Shown: positions 8,015-16,368, counted from the first letter of the stretch. The stretch: 58,349 nucleotides of DNA from Christensenella sp034926635 (GCA_034926635.1 JAYFQX010000023.1:1-58349); one strand, 5' to 3'. Notes: generated from the letters alone by a model not told the origin. Made by a program: numbers and translations.

Positions 8015-9709
8015 ATGGCCAAGACAATTACAATTAGAAGAATGGGGCAGACCATGAAGGAAGGTACCGTTGTAAAATGGTACAAGAATGATGGAGATAC
8101 TGTCAAAAAAGGCGACCATATTTACGAAATGGAATATGATAAAGCATCGACGGAGATGGATTCCCCCGCGGACGGCATTTTGAAGATTGTCCATGAAAAC
8201 GGAACATTTCCTGTGGGAACAGTGGTTGCCAAAGTATATGAGCAAGGCGAAAGCATAGAAGAAACTCCTGATATAAAAGAAAGTTCAAAGACCGCGTCTC
8301 CTGTTGCCGCCACAACAGGGGACCAGTCTGCGGATGCCATCGTGATCGGCGGCGGTCCCGGCGGATATGTTGCAGCGCTGAAGCTTGCGATGAATGGGAA
8401 AAAGACAATTTTGGTAGAACGTGATAAAGTCGGCGGCACCTGCCTCAATCGGGGATGCATCCCCACAAAGGCACTGCTGCATAGCGCAGAGGTGCTTGAT
8501 ACTGTAAAAGAAAGCGCCAAAAGCGGCATCAAAGTAACTGGTTATACGGTGGATACCAAGGCGGTTAACGACAGGAAAGACGGTGTTGTAAAGCAGCTTG
8601 TTGGCGGCGTGGAATATCTGTTGTCTAAACGTAAGGTAGAAGTGATTCGTGGGGAAGCGTCCTTTACAGGGGAAAAAAGCCTGCGTATCGCGCTGACGGA
8701 CGGAACGTCGAAAGATATTTCGGCAGATAACATTATTATTGCAGCAGGGTCGGAGAGCTCCAAAATTCCGATTCCAGGGATTGACGGGAAAAATGTTATA
8801 ACGAGTACAGAAGCGTTGGATTTCGATAACCTGCCGAAGGAACTGGTGATTATTGGTGGTGGAGTGATCGGTATGGAGATTGGCAGCGTATACGCTAAGT
8901 TCGGTACAAAAGTAACCGTACTGGAAGCGCTTCCGCGGATATTGCCGAACCTCGACCAGGAAATCACTGCGGAATTCCGCAAACATGCTTCGGCATATAT
9001 GCAGATCGAAACCAGTGCAAAGGTATGTTCGATCTCTGATTCCGGCGCGAAAAAGCAAGTTGAGTTTGAACTTGACGGCGCGAAAAAAACCATTATGGCT
9101 GATAAAGTGATGGTATGTGTTGGGCGCAGACCTGAAACAGCGGCGCTCGCTCTGGATAAAGCCGGGATCGTGCTTGACCGTAACCGCATCAAAACAAATG
9201 ATGCGTTTGAGACAAATGTGCCGGGGGTCTATGCGATCGGGGATGTGAACGGAAAAGTTTTGCTTGCGCATGCAGCGTCGGCGCAAGGGATCTTTGTCGC
9301 AGAAAAAATTTGCGGCATAAAATCCGAGATCAACCTGGATCTTGTTCCAAGCTGCATCTATACAAAACCGGAAATTGCCTGCGTTGGTAAGACGGAAGAG
9401 CAGTTAAAAGAAGAAGGCAAGGAATATCAGGTTGGGAAATTCCCGTTTCAGGCGAACGGCAAGTCGCTTGCGATGGGAGAACCGGATGGTTTTATCAAAA
9501 TTTTAGCCGGGAAAGAATATGGCGAAATTTTGGGCGCGCATATGATAGGTCCGCGCGCAACGGATATGATTGCGGAACTTGCTTTGGCGATCAATAGCGA
9601 ATGTACGGTGGACGAAATCGCAAATACGATTCATGCCCATCCTACCGTAAGCGAAGCAGTGATGGAAGCTGCTGAAGCAGTAAAAGGACACGCAATCCAC
9701 AATATTTGA
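8015..9709 (+). CDS. lpdA: Dihydrolipoamide dehydrogenase E3 with N-terminal lipoyl domain
   Basis: This 564-residue FAD enzyme reoxidises dihydrolipoamide with NAD+. It is longer than the usual 460-470 residues because residues 1-78 form a lipoyl domain with lysine 43 (EYDKAST). That domain is nearly the same as the one on the E2 encoded just upstream. The flavin domain starts near 107 (IVIGGGPGGY). The redox disulfide is GGTCLNRGC (C143, C148). NAD binding is at VIIGGGVIGME, and the C-terminal HPTVSE supplies the catalytic His-Glu pair. AGAGGA precedes the ATG 12 bases after the E2 stop. Lipoyl-E3 fusions are known in acetoin and pyruvate dehydrogenases of some Firmicutes. Confidence 0.93.
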   Translation: MAKTITIRRMGQTMKEGTVVKWYKNDGDTVKKGDHIYEMEYDKASTEMDSPADGILKIVHENGTFPVGTVVAKVYEQGESIEETPDIKESSKTASPVAATTGDQSADAIVIGGGPGGYVAALKLAMNGKKTILVERDKVGGTCLNRGCIPTKALLHSAEVLDTVKESAKSGIKVTGYTVDTKAVNDRKDGVVKQLVGGVEYLLSKRKVEVIRGEASFTGEKSLRIALTDGTSKDISADNIIIAAGSESSKIPIPGIDGKNVITSTEALDFDNLPKELVIIGGGVIGMEIGSVYAKFGTKVTVLEALPRILPNLDQEITAEFRKHASAYMQIETSAKVCSISDSGAKKQVEFELDGAKKTIMADKVMVCVGRRPETAALALDKAGIVLDRNRIKTNDAFETNVPGVYAIGDVNGKVLLAHAASAQGIFVAEKICGIKSEINLDLVPSCIYTKPEIACVGKTEEQLKEEGKEYQVGKFPFQANGKSLAMGEPDGFIKILAGKEYGEILGAHMIGPRATDMIAELALAINSECTVDEIANTIHAHPTVSEAVMEAAEAVKGHAIHNI

Positions 9710-9755
9710 TCGGTGTGTGCCTTTTATAGGTCATTACATCAACCTTCATACACAG

Positions 9756-9789
9756 ATAACCCTTCGGCTGAAACCGAGGGGTTATTTGA
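9756..9789 (+). terminator. Terminator of the dehydrogenase operon
   Basis: ATAACCCTTCGG (9756-9767) pairs with CCGAGGGGTTAT (9774-9785) with one G-U pair, followed by a short T run. It ends the four-gene operon and also lies just beyond the 3' end of the minus-strand NUDIX gene. Confidence 0.75.
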
Positions 9790-9833
9790 TATTGTAAGCT
9801 ATATCTTGAAAGCGGCTTTTTTCTAACATTTTG

Positions 9834-10217
9834 TTATTTGCCGGATAATTTTTTGATGATTCCCTCATCAGCAGGACAAAAAGAATAACGATACAAATCA
9901 CAGGGAGCTACCCAAAGGATATCTGTATGAACGCGTTTTAAGGGGATTCCTTTTGTAATATGCGCGTTAAAAAAAGTGATGGAGACATCGCGCTCGGGAT
10001 AAGAGTAGGTTGCTTGACCCAAAATTCCGTCAAGCGCAATGCGGATGCCGAGCTCTTCCATACATTCGCGCAGGGCACATTCATTAAGACTTTCTCCGGG
10101 CTCCTGCTTCCCTCCCGGAAATTCCCATAAATAAGCACAGGAACCACCCGCGCCACGCCGGCAAATCAAAATTCTTTTTTGGTTATCGCGAATAATGGCT
10201 GCCGCAATGAAGATCAT
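9834..10217 (-). CDS. NUDIX hydrolase, MutT/8-oxo-dGTP diphosphatase-like
   Basis: This 127-residue protein has a complete NUDIX box (GGKQEPGES, then REC.EELGI) that binds Mg2+ and cleaves nucleoside diphosphate derivatives. The small size and the AAAIIRD start resemble MutT-type sanitising enzymes, but substrates in this family vary. I chose the ATG at 10215-10217 because it overlaps the TGA of the upstream gene as ATGA, a sign of translational coupling. An ATG at 10235 in frame would add six residues. Confidence 0.85.
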   Translation of the reverse strand: MIFIAAAIIRDNQKRILICRRGAGGSCAYLWEFPGGKQEPGESLNECALRECMEELGIRIALDGILGQATYSYPERDVSITFFNAHITKGIPLKRVHTDILWVAPCDLYRYSFCPADEGIIKKLSGK

Positions 10218-10564
10218 AGTAACCGTTGCTCCCATTCTGGCTCCCGAAAGCCTGTAAGTACAAAGCTGTCCCCAATGACCAAGGGACGTTTTACCAGCAT
10301 GCCGTCGGTTGCAAGCAGACGGAGCTGCGATTCGGTGTCCATACCGGAAAGCTTGTCTTTGAGACCGAGCGCCCGATATTGCAGACCGCTGGTGTTAAAA
10401 AAACGTTTTAGCGGTAATCCGTTTGCGTGACTCCACAAGCGTAATTCATCGTAAGTAGGGTTTGATGTTTTAATATTTCGAAGGGTATAGGGAACCTTAT
10501 GACAATCAAGCCATTTTAATGCTTTTTGACAGGTGGAGCATTTTGGATAACAAAGAACCAGCAT
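10214..10564 (-). CDS. ArsC/Spx-family thioredoxin-fold protein
   Basis: This 116-residue protein belongs to the arsenate-reductase-like family (ArsC, Spx, YffB). It has an N-terminal CSTCQKA motif, so both cysteines of a CxxC pair are present, and a late VKRPLVIGD segment. Gram-positive members include the transcription regulator Spx and MgsR as well as uncharacterised reductases. Without an arsenical-resistance neighbour, arsenate reduction is not implied. AGGAG lies 9 bases before the ATG at 10562-10564. A TTG three codons earlier would abut the ribosome-binding site and is unlikely. The stop overlaps the NUDIX start. Confidence 0.82.
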   Translation of the reverse strand: MLVLCYPKCSTCQKALKWLDCHKVPYTLRNIKTSNPTYDELRLWSHANGLPLKRFFNTSGLQYRALGLKDKLSGMDTESQLRLLATDGMLVKRPLVIGDSFVLTGFREPEWEQRLL

Positions 10565-10719
10565 AACAATCAACTCCTTTAAAGGTATTCATTACAATTT
10601 TAGTATAACATAAGAAAAGTTGTTTCTTATTGTTCATCCTGCAAAATATGGATATATTATGTGGATATCCCTTAATTACCTAGAACTGTTTTATATAGTA
10701 GATTTCGATTATATTCGGC

Positions 10720-10951
10720 TCATTTATTATACCTTTTTATATGCCCCTTAAATGCTATTACGGCAAAGCCGGCAGGATACCCATTCCATAGCCAAATCGC
10801 AGAATCATCACCTGTATTCGGTGTATACAAGTGTTCCATTACCTTGAGGACGTAATGACAACTCTGCACACTGCCGGTACTGTTTGTTGCGATACAGTAA
10901 TATCAATAGCCGTTGTCTGCCGTTTGTATTTGTAGATTATATGAAGTGCGC
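10720..10951 (-). pseudogene. Decayed C-terminus of a surface protein (Ig-like end plus wall-anchor tail)
   Basis: Directly downstream of the 707-residue surface protein, one minus-strand frame reads SYNLQIQTADNGY, then an in-frame stop (10903-10905), then YYCIATNSTGS. That is the pattern of the last strands of an Ig-like domain. The same frame continues to TPNTGDDSAIWLWNGYP, a hydrophobic stretch, and KRYNK before a stop at 10720-10722. This resembles an (L)PxTG sorting tail, with TGDxS, a membrane segment and a basic end. There is no start or ribosome-binding site. It looks like the degraded end of a second surface protein gene. Bases 10565-10719 hold nothing I recognise. Confidence 0.5.
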
Positions 10952-13075
10952 TTATTGCGCTCTCTTTCTGCGCCCCAATATAACCGTTGCCGCAATCACC
11001 GCGCCCGCTAACAGCATAATCCCAATCCACAGCCCCGGCATGGCGTTATCACCGGTGGCGGGAGATCCAGGTATGGTGTTATCACCGGTGGCGGGAAGTC
11101 CCGACTGCTCGGCAGGTCTCAGCACAACAGCAGCTGTGCCGTTTTTTGTTGTATCTACCGTTGAGGTTGCTGTCACGGTCAGCGTTTCTGCTGTTTCGTC
11201 GCTGCCAATGGTAAGCAAACCGCTTGCATCTATTGTGGTTGAAGCAGAGCTGTTGCCGCTTACGCTCCAAGTTACAGTCTGCGCAGGGCTGTTTTCGCCG
11301 TTTACCGTTGCTGTAAAGCTCTGTGTGCTGCCATTTTTTACGCTTGCCGTAGCGGGAGAAACCGTCACAGAGGTAACTATCGGAACACCCACTATTTTAA
11401 CCCATTGATAGCTGCTGTTGTTTTCGGCGGAATAGTCTGCTGCGCCGCTCCCGTCAATATTTGTGCTGCCCTGTGCAGTCATGCCAACGCCGAGATTGGG
11501 TGCAGTAGAAAGGGCGCCTTTTCTGTCCATAGCAAAGAGCGTGCCTTTTCCGCTGATCTTTGGGCTTCCGCCGCTTTTTATTGCATAGCTATCGTTTTCA
11601 GCGCCATTATAGGCAGACATAACCGTATTTTCCATTCCGTCTGCAAGCACAATTTTAGCGCCCGTCGGTAAAATAACCGCATTCTTTGCCGTAGTTTCAA
11701 ATTTAAGTCCGGAGAGCGTGAGTATTTTATTGCTGTGATCCCAGCTCCAGCCTGTTCCGCTGCAATCCTCGGCAGCAGGCGCTTTGTTTCCCGCCCAGCC
11801 TTGCGCTGCGCCGTCGGTAAAGTCCATGGTGTAATCCGGCAGGCTTATCGTATAGTCCGCCGTTGCCACATCACTATTGATCAATGATTCCATCGAAAAT
11901 ATGTCCTCTAAACAAACAACCTTCGCCTTGATGGTAGTGGTTTCACTTACGAAAATCGGAGCGGTATATTCCGTGCTTTCTTCCGTTGGCTCGCTGCCGT
12001 CTACTGTATAACAGATCTTGAAAATTGAGCCCTTCGTGTCGCAGGAAAGCGTCACACGCTGCACATCGGTATAGGTTCCTGCTACCGGTGAAAAAACAGG
12101 GTCAGCACACTTGAACACGTAGCTTTCCTCTGCGGTGTCGCTTATGGCAGTGTCGCCCATAAATACTTTCGCTTTGACTGTACAACGCTCAAGCCACGTT
12201 TTAAAGGGAGTGGTATATACCATGCTTGCTAACGTTGGCTCTGCATTTATTTCATAACGGATCGTTGCACCCGGCGTGTCGCAGGAGAGCGTAATGAGCT
12301 CCTTCTGATTATGAACTCCTCCTTTGGGGCTGAACACCGGAGCCGAAACCAACTTGCTGTATATATCGCTGTTACTCTCATCGCTGTCTGTGAAGTTTGT
12401 TGCGTCGCCCACGGCGGTCACGCTAAAGGAAAAATTGCCGTAGCCACCGGCGGCCACCATCTCTGCCGAAAAATCATAGGTCTGCGCATCGCTTCCCACT
12501 AAAACTGCGCTACCCGATTTCGTGCCGTTATTATAAAGCTGAACGGAGTAGCCGCTTGCGCACTCTACCCCCTCCCAGGTTGCTGTTTTTGTGCTCCACT
12601 TGCAGTTTATCGGCGACGGAAGCTCCATCTGCTTAAGAGCGGTGATGGTAAATACCGTCACAGAGGGCGTTACTCCGGGCGTTCCCTTTGTGTAGGAGGT
12701 CTTCTCGATGACTGCGTCGTTTCTGCCGGCATATCCATAATCTCCCTTATTCGGAAAACAAAGGATATGTTCCGCGTCGCTTGCGCGTTCAGAAAAAATC
12801 AATGTATTTTCAGACGCAGTGACGGTGATGCCTGCGCGTGCCATCATATTAACTATACCCATTCCGCTATTATCCGCAGCAATAGCCGCAGCCACTTCCA
12901 CAGGCGTATAGGAAGCCGGTATGTCTAAGTAGCCGGCAGTATAAAACGAGGCAGTACTATCAAGAGCCATACAGTATATATGCCGTGTTAGCGGCACCGT
13001 CGCAAAAGCCGTCCCCGGCAGCAGCGTAAGCAGCAGCACCGCACATAACAGCATTGATAAAATTCTTTTTTTCAT
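10952..13075 (-). CDS. LPxTG-type surface protein with chitobiase-C-like and Ig-like repeats
   Basis: This 707-residue exported protein is probably attached to the cell wall by sortase. It has a signal peptide ending in PGTAFA. Two repeats in the middle (SPKGGVHNQKELITLSCDT and SPVAGTYTDVQRVTLSCDT, each followed by a TIKAKV-like strand) match the chitobiase/beta-hexosaminidase C-terminal fold. A bacterial Ig-like domain (VSPATASVKNGSTQSFTATV) comes later. The C-terminus is SGLPATGD, a second PATGD copy, a membrane segment and RRKRAQ. I chose the ATG at 13073-13075 because AGGAGG lies 6-8 bases upstream. The ATG overlaps the stop of the small upstream gene as ATGA. The ligand and role are unknown. 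Confidence 0.85.
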   Translation of the reverse strand: MKKRILSMLLCAVLLLTLLPGTAFATVPLTRHIYCMALDSTASFYTAGYLDIPASYTPVEVAAAIAADNSGMGIVNMMARAGITVTASENTLIFSERASDAEHILCFPNKGDYGYAGRNDAVIEKTSYTKGTPGVTPSVTVFTITALKQMELPSPINCKWSTKTATWEGVECASGYSVQLYNNGTKSGSAVLVGSDAQTYDFSAEMVAAGGYGNFSFSVTAVGDATNFTDSDESNSDIYSKLVSAPVFSPKGGVHNQKELITLSCDTPGATIRYEINAEPTLASMVYTTPFKTWLERCTVKAKVFMGDTAISDTAEESYVFKCADPVFSPVAGTYTDVQRVTLSCDTKGSIFKICYTVDGSEPTEESTEYTAPIFVSETTTIKAKVVCLEDIFSMESLINSDVATADYTISLPDYTMDFTDGAAQGWAGNKAPAAEDCSGTGWSWDHSNKILTLSGLKFETTAKNAVILPTGAKIVLADGMENTVMSAYNGAENDSYAIKSGGSPKISGKGTLFAMDRKGALSTAPNLGVGMTAQGSTNIDGSGAADYSAENNSSYQWVKIVGVPIVTSVTVSPATASVKNGSTQSFTATVNGENSPAQTVTWSVSGNSSASTTIDASGLLTIGSDETAETLTVTATSTVDTTKNGTAAVVLRPAEQSGLPATGDNTIPGSPATGDNAMPGLWIGIMLLAGAVIAATVILGRRKRAQ
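11040..11105 (-). repeat. 33-bp tandem duplication at the wall-anchor signal
   Basis: Two adjacent 33-bp units (11040-11072 and 11073-11105) share the core TTATCACCGGTGGCGGGA. They encode two copies of the PATGDN..PG peptide, so the sorting motif region is duplicated: LPATG in the first and SPATG in the second. This is consistent with a recent slippage event. Confidence 0.75.
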
Positions 13076-13269
13076 TTTGCTTCCTCCTGTCCCCATACGA
13101 GCGTATTGTTGCCAAATCTATCGTTTACAAGCCGCAGCAGCATGGGCAGACTTTCAAACCGCGCCTGTGCGCCGCCTGCAAATCGTACCGTGCCCTGCCA
13201 CTCATGGTTTTCCATTCCGTCAATGGTCACATAGAACCGCTCGATTGTTGCCATATTTTTTTTTTGCAT
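13072..13269 (-). CDS. Small conserved-looking hypothetical protein, 65 residues
   Basis: The likely start is the ATG at 13267-13269, which has GGAGGG about ten bases upstream, giving MQKKNMATIERFYVTIDG. The body has a compact pattern: IDGMENHEWQGTVRF, then RFESLPMLLRLVND. That looks like a small beta-rich domain with a C-terminal helix. I have no function for it. The stop overlaps the start of the surface protein (ATGA), so the two are co-translated. A promoter with the LuxR-type box lies just upstream, so it is the first gene of the activated operon. Confidence 0.7.
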   Translation of the reverse strand: MQKKNMATIERFYVTIDGMENHEWQGTVRFAGGAQARFESLPMLLRLVNDRFGNNTLVWGQEEAK

Positions 13270-13321
13270 TAGTTGTAACCCTCCATCCCGGCAGAAACAA
13301 AAATGGTCTGCCACGCCATAC

Positions 13322-13365
13322 AGTGTAGCAGACCATAAATTTTTCGCCTATTCCCCAAACGGGTA
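13322..13365 (-). promoter_or_regulatory. Putative activator box and -10 for the surface-protein operon
   Basis: On the minus strand TACCCGTTTGGGGAATA (13349-13365) lies 24 bases (counted from the GGGGA) upstream of a -10-like TACACT (13322-13327). The start of transcription would fall near 13315, leaving about 45 bases of leader before the small gene. The same 17 bases occur upstream of the regulator gene. A recognisable -35 is absent, as expected for an activator-dependent promoter. Confidence 0.65.
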
Positions 13366-13391
13366 CTTTTTTGCTTTCGGGCAAAATTTTT

Positions 13392-15863
13392 TCAGAGGAT
13401 TCCCAGCGTCCGCGCCTTTGCCGCAGCCTCGGTTTTGCCCTTGGTCCCCAGCTTTTTATAGGCGGTAGCGAGGTGCTTTTTCACCGTTTCCTCCTGTACG
13501 TTCAAGACCTCTGCAATTTGTTTGCGCGTCTTGCCCTGCGCGGACAGTCGCAGAGCTTCAAGCTCACGCTCGGAAAGGGAAACGCTTGCTTCCTCCGGCG
13601 TATCAGGCGCAACGGCTTTGTAGATAGCGCATTGCTTTTTCACCTCGGCAAGATATTTCTCGTCAATGCCGCTCTGCTTTTTCAGCTTTGCAAGCAGCAT
13701 CAGCACATCGGGGTTTTCCGCAAAGGGCAGAATAATGCCGTCCTTCTGCGCTTCCGTCAGCGCGGTAATAAGCGCGGAGCTTCCGCCGCCATCACCGGTG
13801 AGCGTTTCGCGGCACAAGGCGGTCAAGATCAGTCCGTAAAGTCGCGCGCCCTGGCAGACGCTTGGAAGATTTTCCATCCGTTCGCACAGCCGCAGCGCGC
13901 CCATCGGGTTGCCGGTCATAAGCATCGCCCGCGCCGCGTACATCTGCGGTACGCCGAGGCCCGCCGCCATGATGCTTTGGTGCGTGCCGTCGAGGAAGTC
14001 CGGCGGTATTTCGGATAGGCGCAAAAGTGATGTATCAAAGAAGCATTCGGCAAGGGTCAGCGCCTCCCGCAGCATCCGCACGGTCAGCCGTTTATCGGGC
14101 TGCTCCCGCGCAGCGACGGTGACAAGGGCGCGGAGATTTTCGAGGCTCTGTGCTGCCGCTTCCGTGTCACCCATGAACAGCGCACGGCGAAGTAGCGTGG
14201 AATAGGCGCTTGCAAGAACAAAATATTGCTTCTTTTCCGTTGCTTCCACGATGCTTTGCTCCGCATAGAGCTTTGCACTTTTCATGCCGCAACGCAAGAG
14301 TGCCGCCTCCGCTTTTACCAGTGGTTCGCTGCCCCGCCCGAAGCCATCCGACACCAGCTCATAGGGATTGTACTGGCAGCGTTTTACCGCCTCATTCAGT
14401 GTCCCCGCTTTCATAAACTCCGAGTGCAGTAGCATGGGCAGACCAAAGGTGAAGGGATCGGCGGGATTGAGTATCTCCGACTGCCTGCCCTCAAACAGAC
14501 GCGCCGCTTCTTCCAGCGGTTCGCCCTCGCCGTAGAGCTGTCCGAAGCCTGTCACCCGGGAGATAACCAGCAGCTCGCCCAATATGATATTGCGGTATGG
14601 TGCATCGCTTTCGGTAAAATGTTCCCGCATCATCGTCAGCAGCTTTCCCGCAAATAGGCAATACCGCTTCTCGCCGGAGAGCAGCAGATAAAAGCATATC
14701 TGTAAATACGGGAACGGGTATTTGAGGCACATCTCGTCGCCCAGCTCCATCGCCATGCGGCAGATGGCGTCCATGTCGTAGTAGTTCAGCCGGTTGGCAT
14801 CGGGTTTGTTGAAGTATGAGAGGTATTCCTCCACGCAGTTCGCTTTTTTCACATACTCCACCGAGTAGAAGTATTTGCGATCTTTGCGTGCCGCGTACCA
14901 TAGGCTTGCACGGCGGTAGACGGTTTTTTGCACATCGTCCTGCGGGCAATGAGAATACAGGTAATCACGCAGCAGAGGGTGAAAGCTGTACTCGTCCTTT
15001 TCATCCTTTGTGATAAAGGCGTTCTCCCGCATGAGCGCGGCAACAACGTCGCGTATGCGCTCCATGCCCAGTGCAGCCGCCGCCATATCGAGGGGGAAAC
15101 TCGGAAAAGCCGACAGGCGATAGAGCATTTCACGGTCGATCTCCGGCAGGGGCTTTATGAGGTTTTCCTCAAACAGCGCGCCGATGCCCTTGCCCTGCCC
15201 GAGCACGCCGCCCGCACGAACGCCCTCACCTAACAGGTAGATAGCGGAGACCCAGCCGCCGCTGCTCTCGTGAATGCTCTCCACTGCGCCCTTTGTCAGC
15301 CGCAGGCCCCGCATGGCGAGGTAGCCGTCCGTTTCCTTCATGTCAAAGGCCAGCGTGTCCGCGTCGATACACAGCGCCATTTCTTTTGAGGCAAGCGTAT
15401 AAAGCCGAATGTTCGGCTGTGCGCGGGAAAGAATAAGCAGATGCAGATTCGGAACATCCTCAAATGCCAGCGTTTCCACCAGCCTGTGCACGGGGCTGTC
15501 GTCCGGCAGAAATTGATAATCGTCAATGCAGATGATAAATGGCTGATGGCAGTTTTCCCGGGCCAGCTTCACCGATCGTGACACCGACCACGCACCCGCA
15601 GGCAGACCGAGAACGCGCAGAGCGTCGGCGGCGGATTTGCTGTGAACCTCTACTGCGGCGCAGAGCTTATCCCAAAGCACTTCCCCGTCGCCGTCCGTCA
15701 GCGTGATCCACGCATAGGGGAGCTTTGCCTTTTTCAGATATTCGCTCGCCGCCGTGGTCTTACCATAGCCTGCGCCCGCCACCACGCAGCAAAGAGGATA
15801 GTCGATCACGGTGGCAAGGAGCTTGTCTATGCGCAGACGGGAGTAGATGGTTTTAATCTTCAC
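13392..15863 (-). CDS. Large ATP-binding LuxR-family regulator (MalT-like)
   Basis: This 823-residue transcription regulator has the LAL/MalT layout. An N-terminal STAND-type ATPase carries the Walker A GAGYGKTT (residues 30-37) and a Walker B-like FIICIDDYQFL. A long helical repeat region follows. A C-terminal LuxR helix-turn-helix occupies about 760-823 (LSERELEALRLSAQGKTRKQIAEVLNV read in two parts, then ETVKKHLATAYKKLG). Such proteins oligomerise with ATP and an inducer to activate transcription. It starts at GTG with AAAGGAG upstream. It probably controls the adjacent surface-protein operon and itself through a shared box. The gene is visibly richer in G+C than its neighbours, which suggests acquisition by transfer. 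Confidence 0.88.
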   Translation of the reverse strand: MKIKTIYSRLRIDKLLATVIDYPLCCVVAGAGYGKTTAASEYLKKAKLPYAWITLTDGDGEVLWDKLCAAVEVHSKSAADALRVLGLPAGAWSVSRSVKLARENCHQPFIICIDDYQFLPDDSPVHRLVETLAFEDVPNLHLLILSRAQPNIRLYTLASKEMALCIDADTLAFDMKETDGYLAMRGLRLTKGAVESIHESSGGWVSAIYLLGEGVRAGGVLGQGKGIGALFEENLIKPLPEIDREMLYRLSAFPSFPLDMAAAALGMERIRDVVAALMRENAFITKDEKDEYSFHPLLRDYLYSHCPQDDVQKTVYRRASLWYAARKDRKYFYSVEYVKKANCVEEYLSYFNKPDANRLNYYDMDAICRMAMELGDEMCLKYPFPYLQICFYLLLSGEKRYCLFAGKLLTMMREHFTESDAPYRNIILGELLVISRVTGFGQLYGEGEPLEEAARLFEGRQSEILNPADPFTFGLPMLLHSEFMKAGTLNEAVKRCQYNPYELVSDGFGRGSEPLVKAEAALLRCGMKSAKLYAEQSIVEATEKKQYFVLASAYSTLLRRALFMGDTEAAAQSLENLRALVTVAAREQPDKRLTVRMLREALTLAECFFDTSLLRLSEIPPDFLDGTHQSIMAAGLGVPQMYAARAMLMTGNPMGALRLCERMENLPSVCQGARLYGLILTALCRETLTGDGGGSSALITALTEAQKDGIILPFAENPDVLMLLAKLKKQSGIDEKYLAEVKKQCAIYKAVAPDTPEEASVSLSERELEALRLSAQGKTRKQIAEVLNVQEETVKKHLATAYKKLGTKGKTEAAAKARTLGIL

Positions 15864-15893
15864 GCTTTAACTCCTTTGCATTAATTTTAATAT

Positions 15894-15936
15894 ATTATAC
15901 CACGTGTGTTTGAACAGGATATTCCCCAAACGGGTA
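15894..15936 (-). promoter_or_regulatory. Putative self-activated promoter of the LuxR-type regulator
   Basis: The 17-bp box TACCCGTTTGGGGAATA (minus strand, 15920-15936) precedes a perfect TATAAT (15894-15899) by 23 bases counted from the GGGGA. That is nearly the same spacing as at the surface-protein promoter. It suggests positive autoregulation. Confidence 0.65.
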
Positions 15937-16306
15937 AATTTGTTGGAAAAGGTCACTATCCGAAGCACTAATTTCATTTATGAGTTTGTAAAAAATGATT
16001 TGTGATAGGACTATGGAAAAAGCGGCGAAGGGAGTATTTTTTTGTATGAGAATGGATTTCCCTGTAGATAGCATCTTGTCGGCTGATTTCAAAAAAAGCA
16101 ATGTTAACTCCATTAGGAGATAAAGTGTCAGACACGCCTCCGTGTTTTATGGAATATAAAACAGATCCACCACTACGTTAGCGGTTACGACACTAACTGT
16201 GTGAGCCTATGTTGATTTGAGATTGCTAAATGATTCGAATCATGGAGAGTGCATATTTTACGCAGAAACATAAATGGGAACGCACCTTTTTGAAAACGGG
16301 TTCTAG
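15937..16306. other. Gap without a recognisable gene
   Basis: About 370 bases between the regulator promoter and the tRNA terminator contain no frame with a plausible start, ribosome-binding site and family match. A 14-base palindrome (ATGATTCGAATCAT, 16230-16243) is the only notable element. It resembles a tRNA T-arm loop, but the flanks do not fold as a tRNA. Confidence 0.5.
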
Positions 16307-16307
16307 A

Positions 16308-16344
16308 GTCTAAAAAAACCCATTTTTATGGGCTTTTTTTAGAC
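16308..16344 (-). terminator. Terminator after tRNA-Arg
   Basis: On the minus strand AAAAAAAGCCCAT pairs with ATGGGTTTTTTT around a short A-rich loop, giving a U-tailed hairpin. It starts about 25 bases after the 3' end of the tRNA. Confidence 0.8.
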
Positions 16345-16368
16345 AATATCTATATTGTCAGTAATAAA

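Noticed and set aside
4617..9709. Certain assignment of the lipoyl complex to acetoin rather than pyruvate
   Set aside because: E1 alpha looks AcoA-like, but no acoR or acoX is present and substrate choice is not readable from the sequence.
15895..16113. 72-codon minus-strand open frame in the gap upstream of the regulator
   Set aside because: It overlaps the regulator's promoter and box, has no ribosome-binding site and no family resemblance.
16230..16243. tRNA-like T-arm palindrome ATGATTCGAATCAT as a tRNA remnant or attachment site
   Set aside because: The flanks do not form acceptor, D or anticodon stems, and there is no integrase or direct repeat of the tRNA-Arg 3' end.
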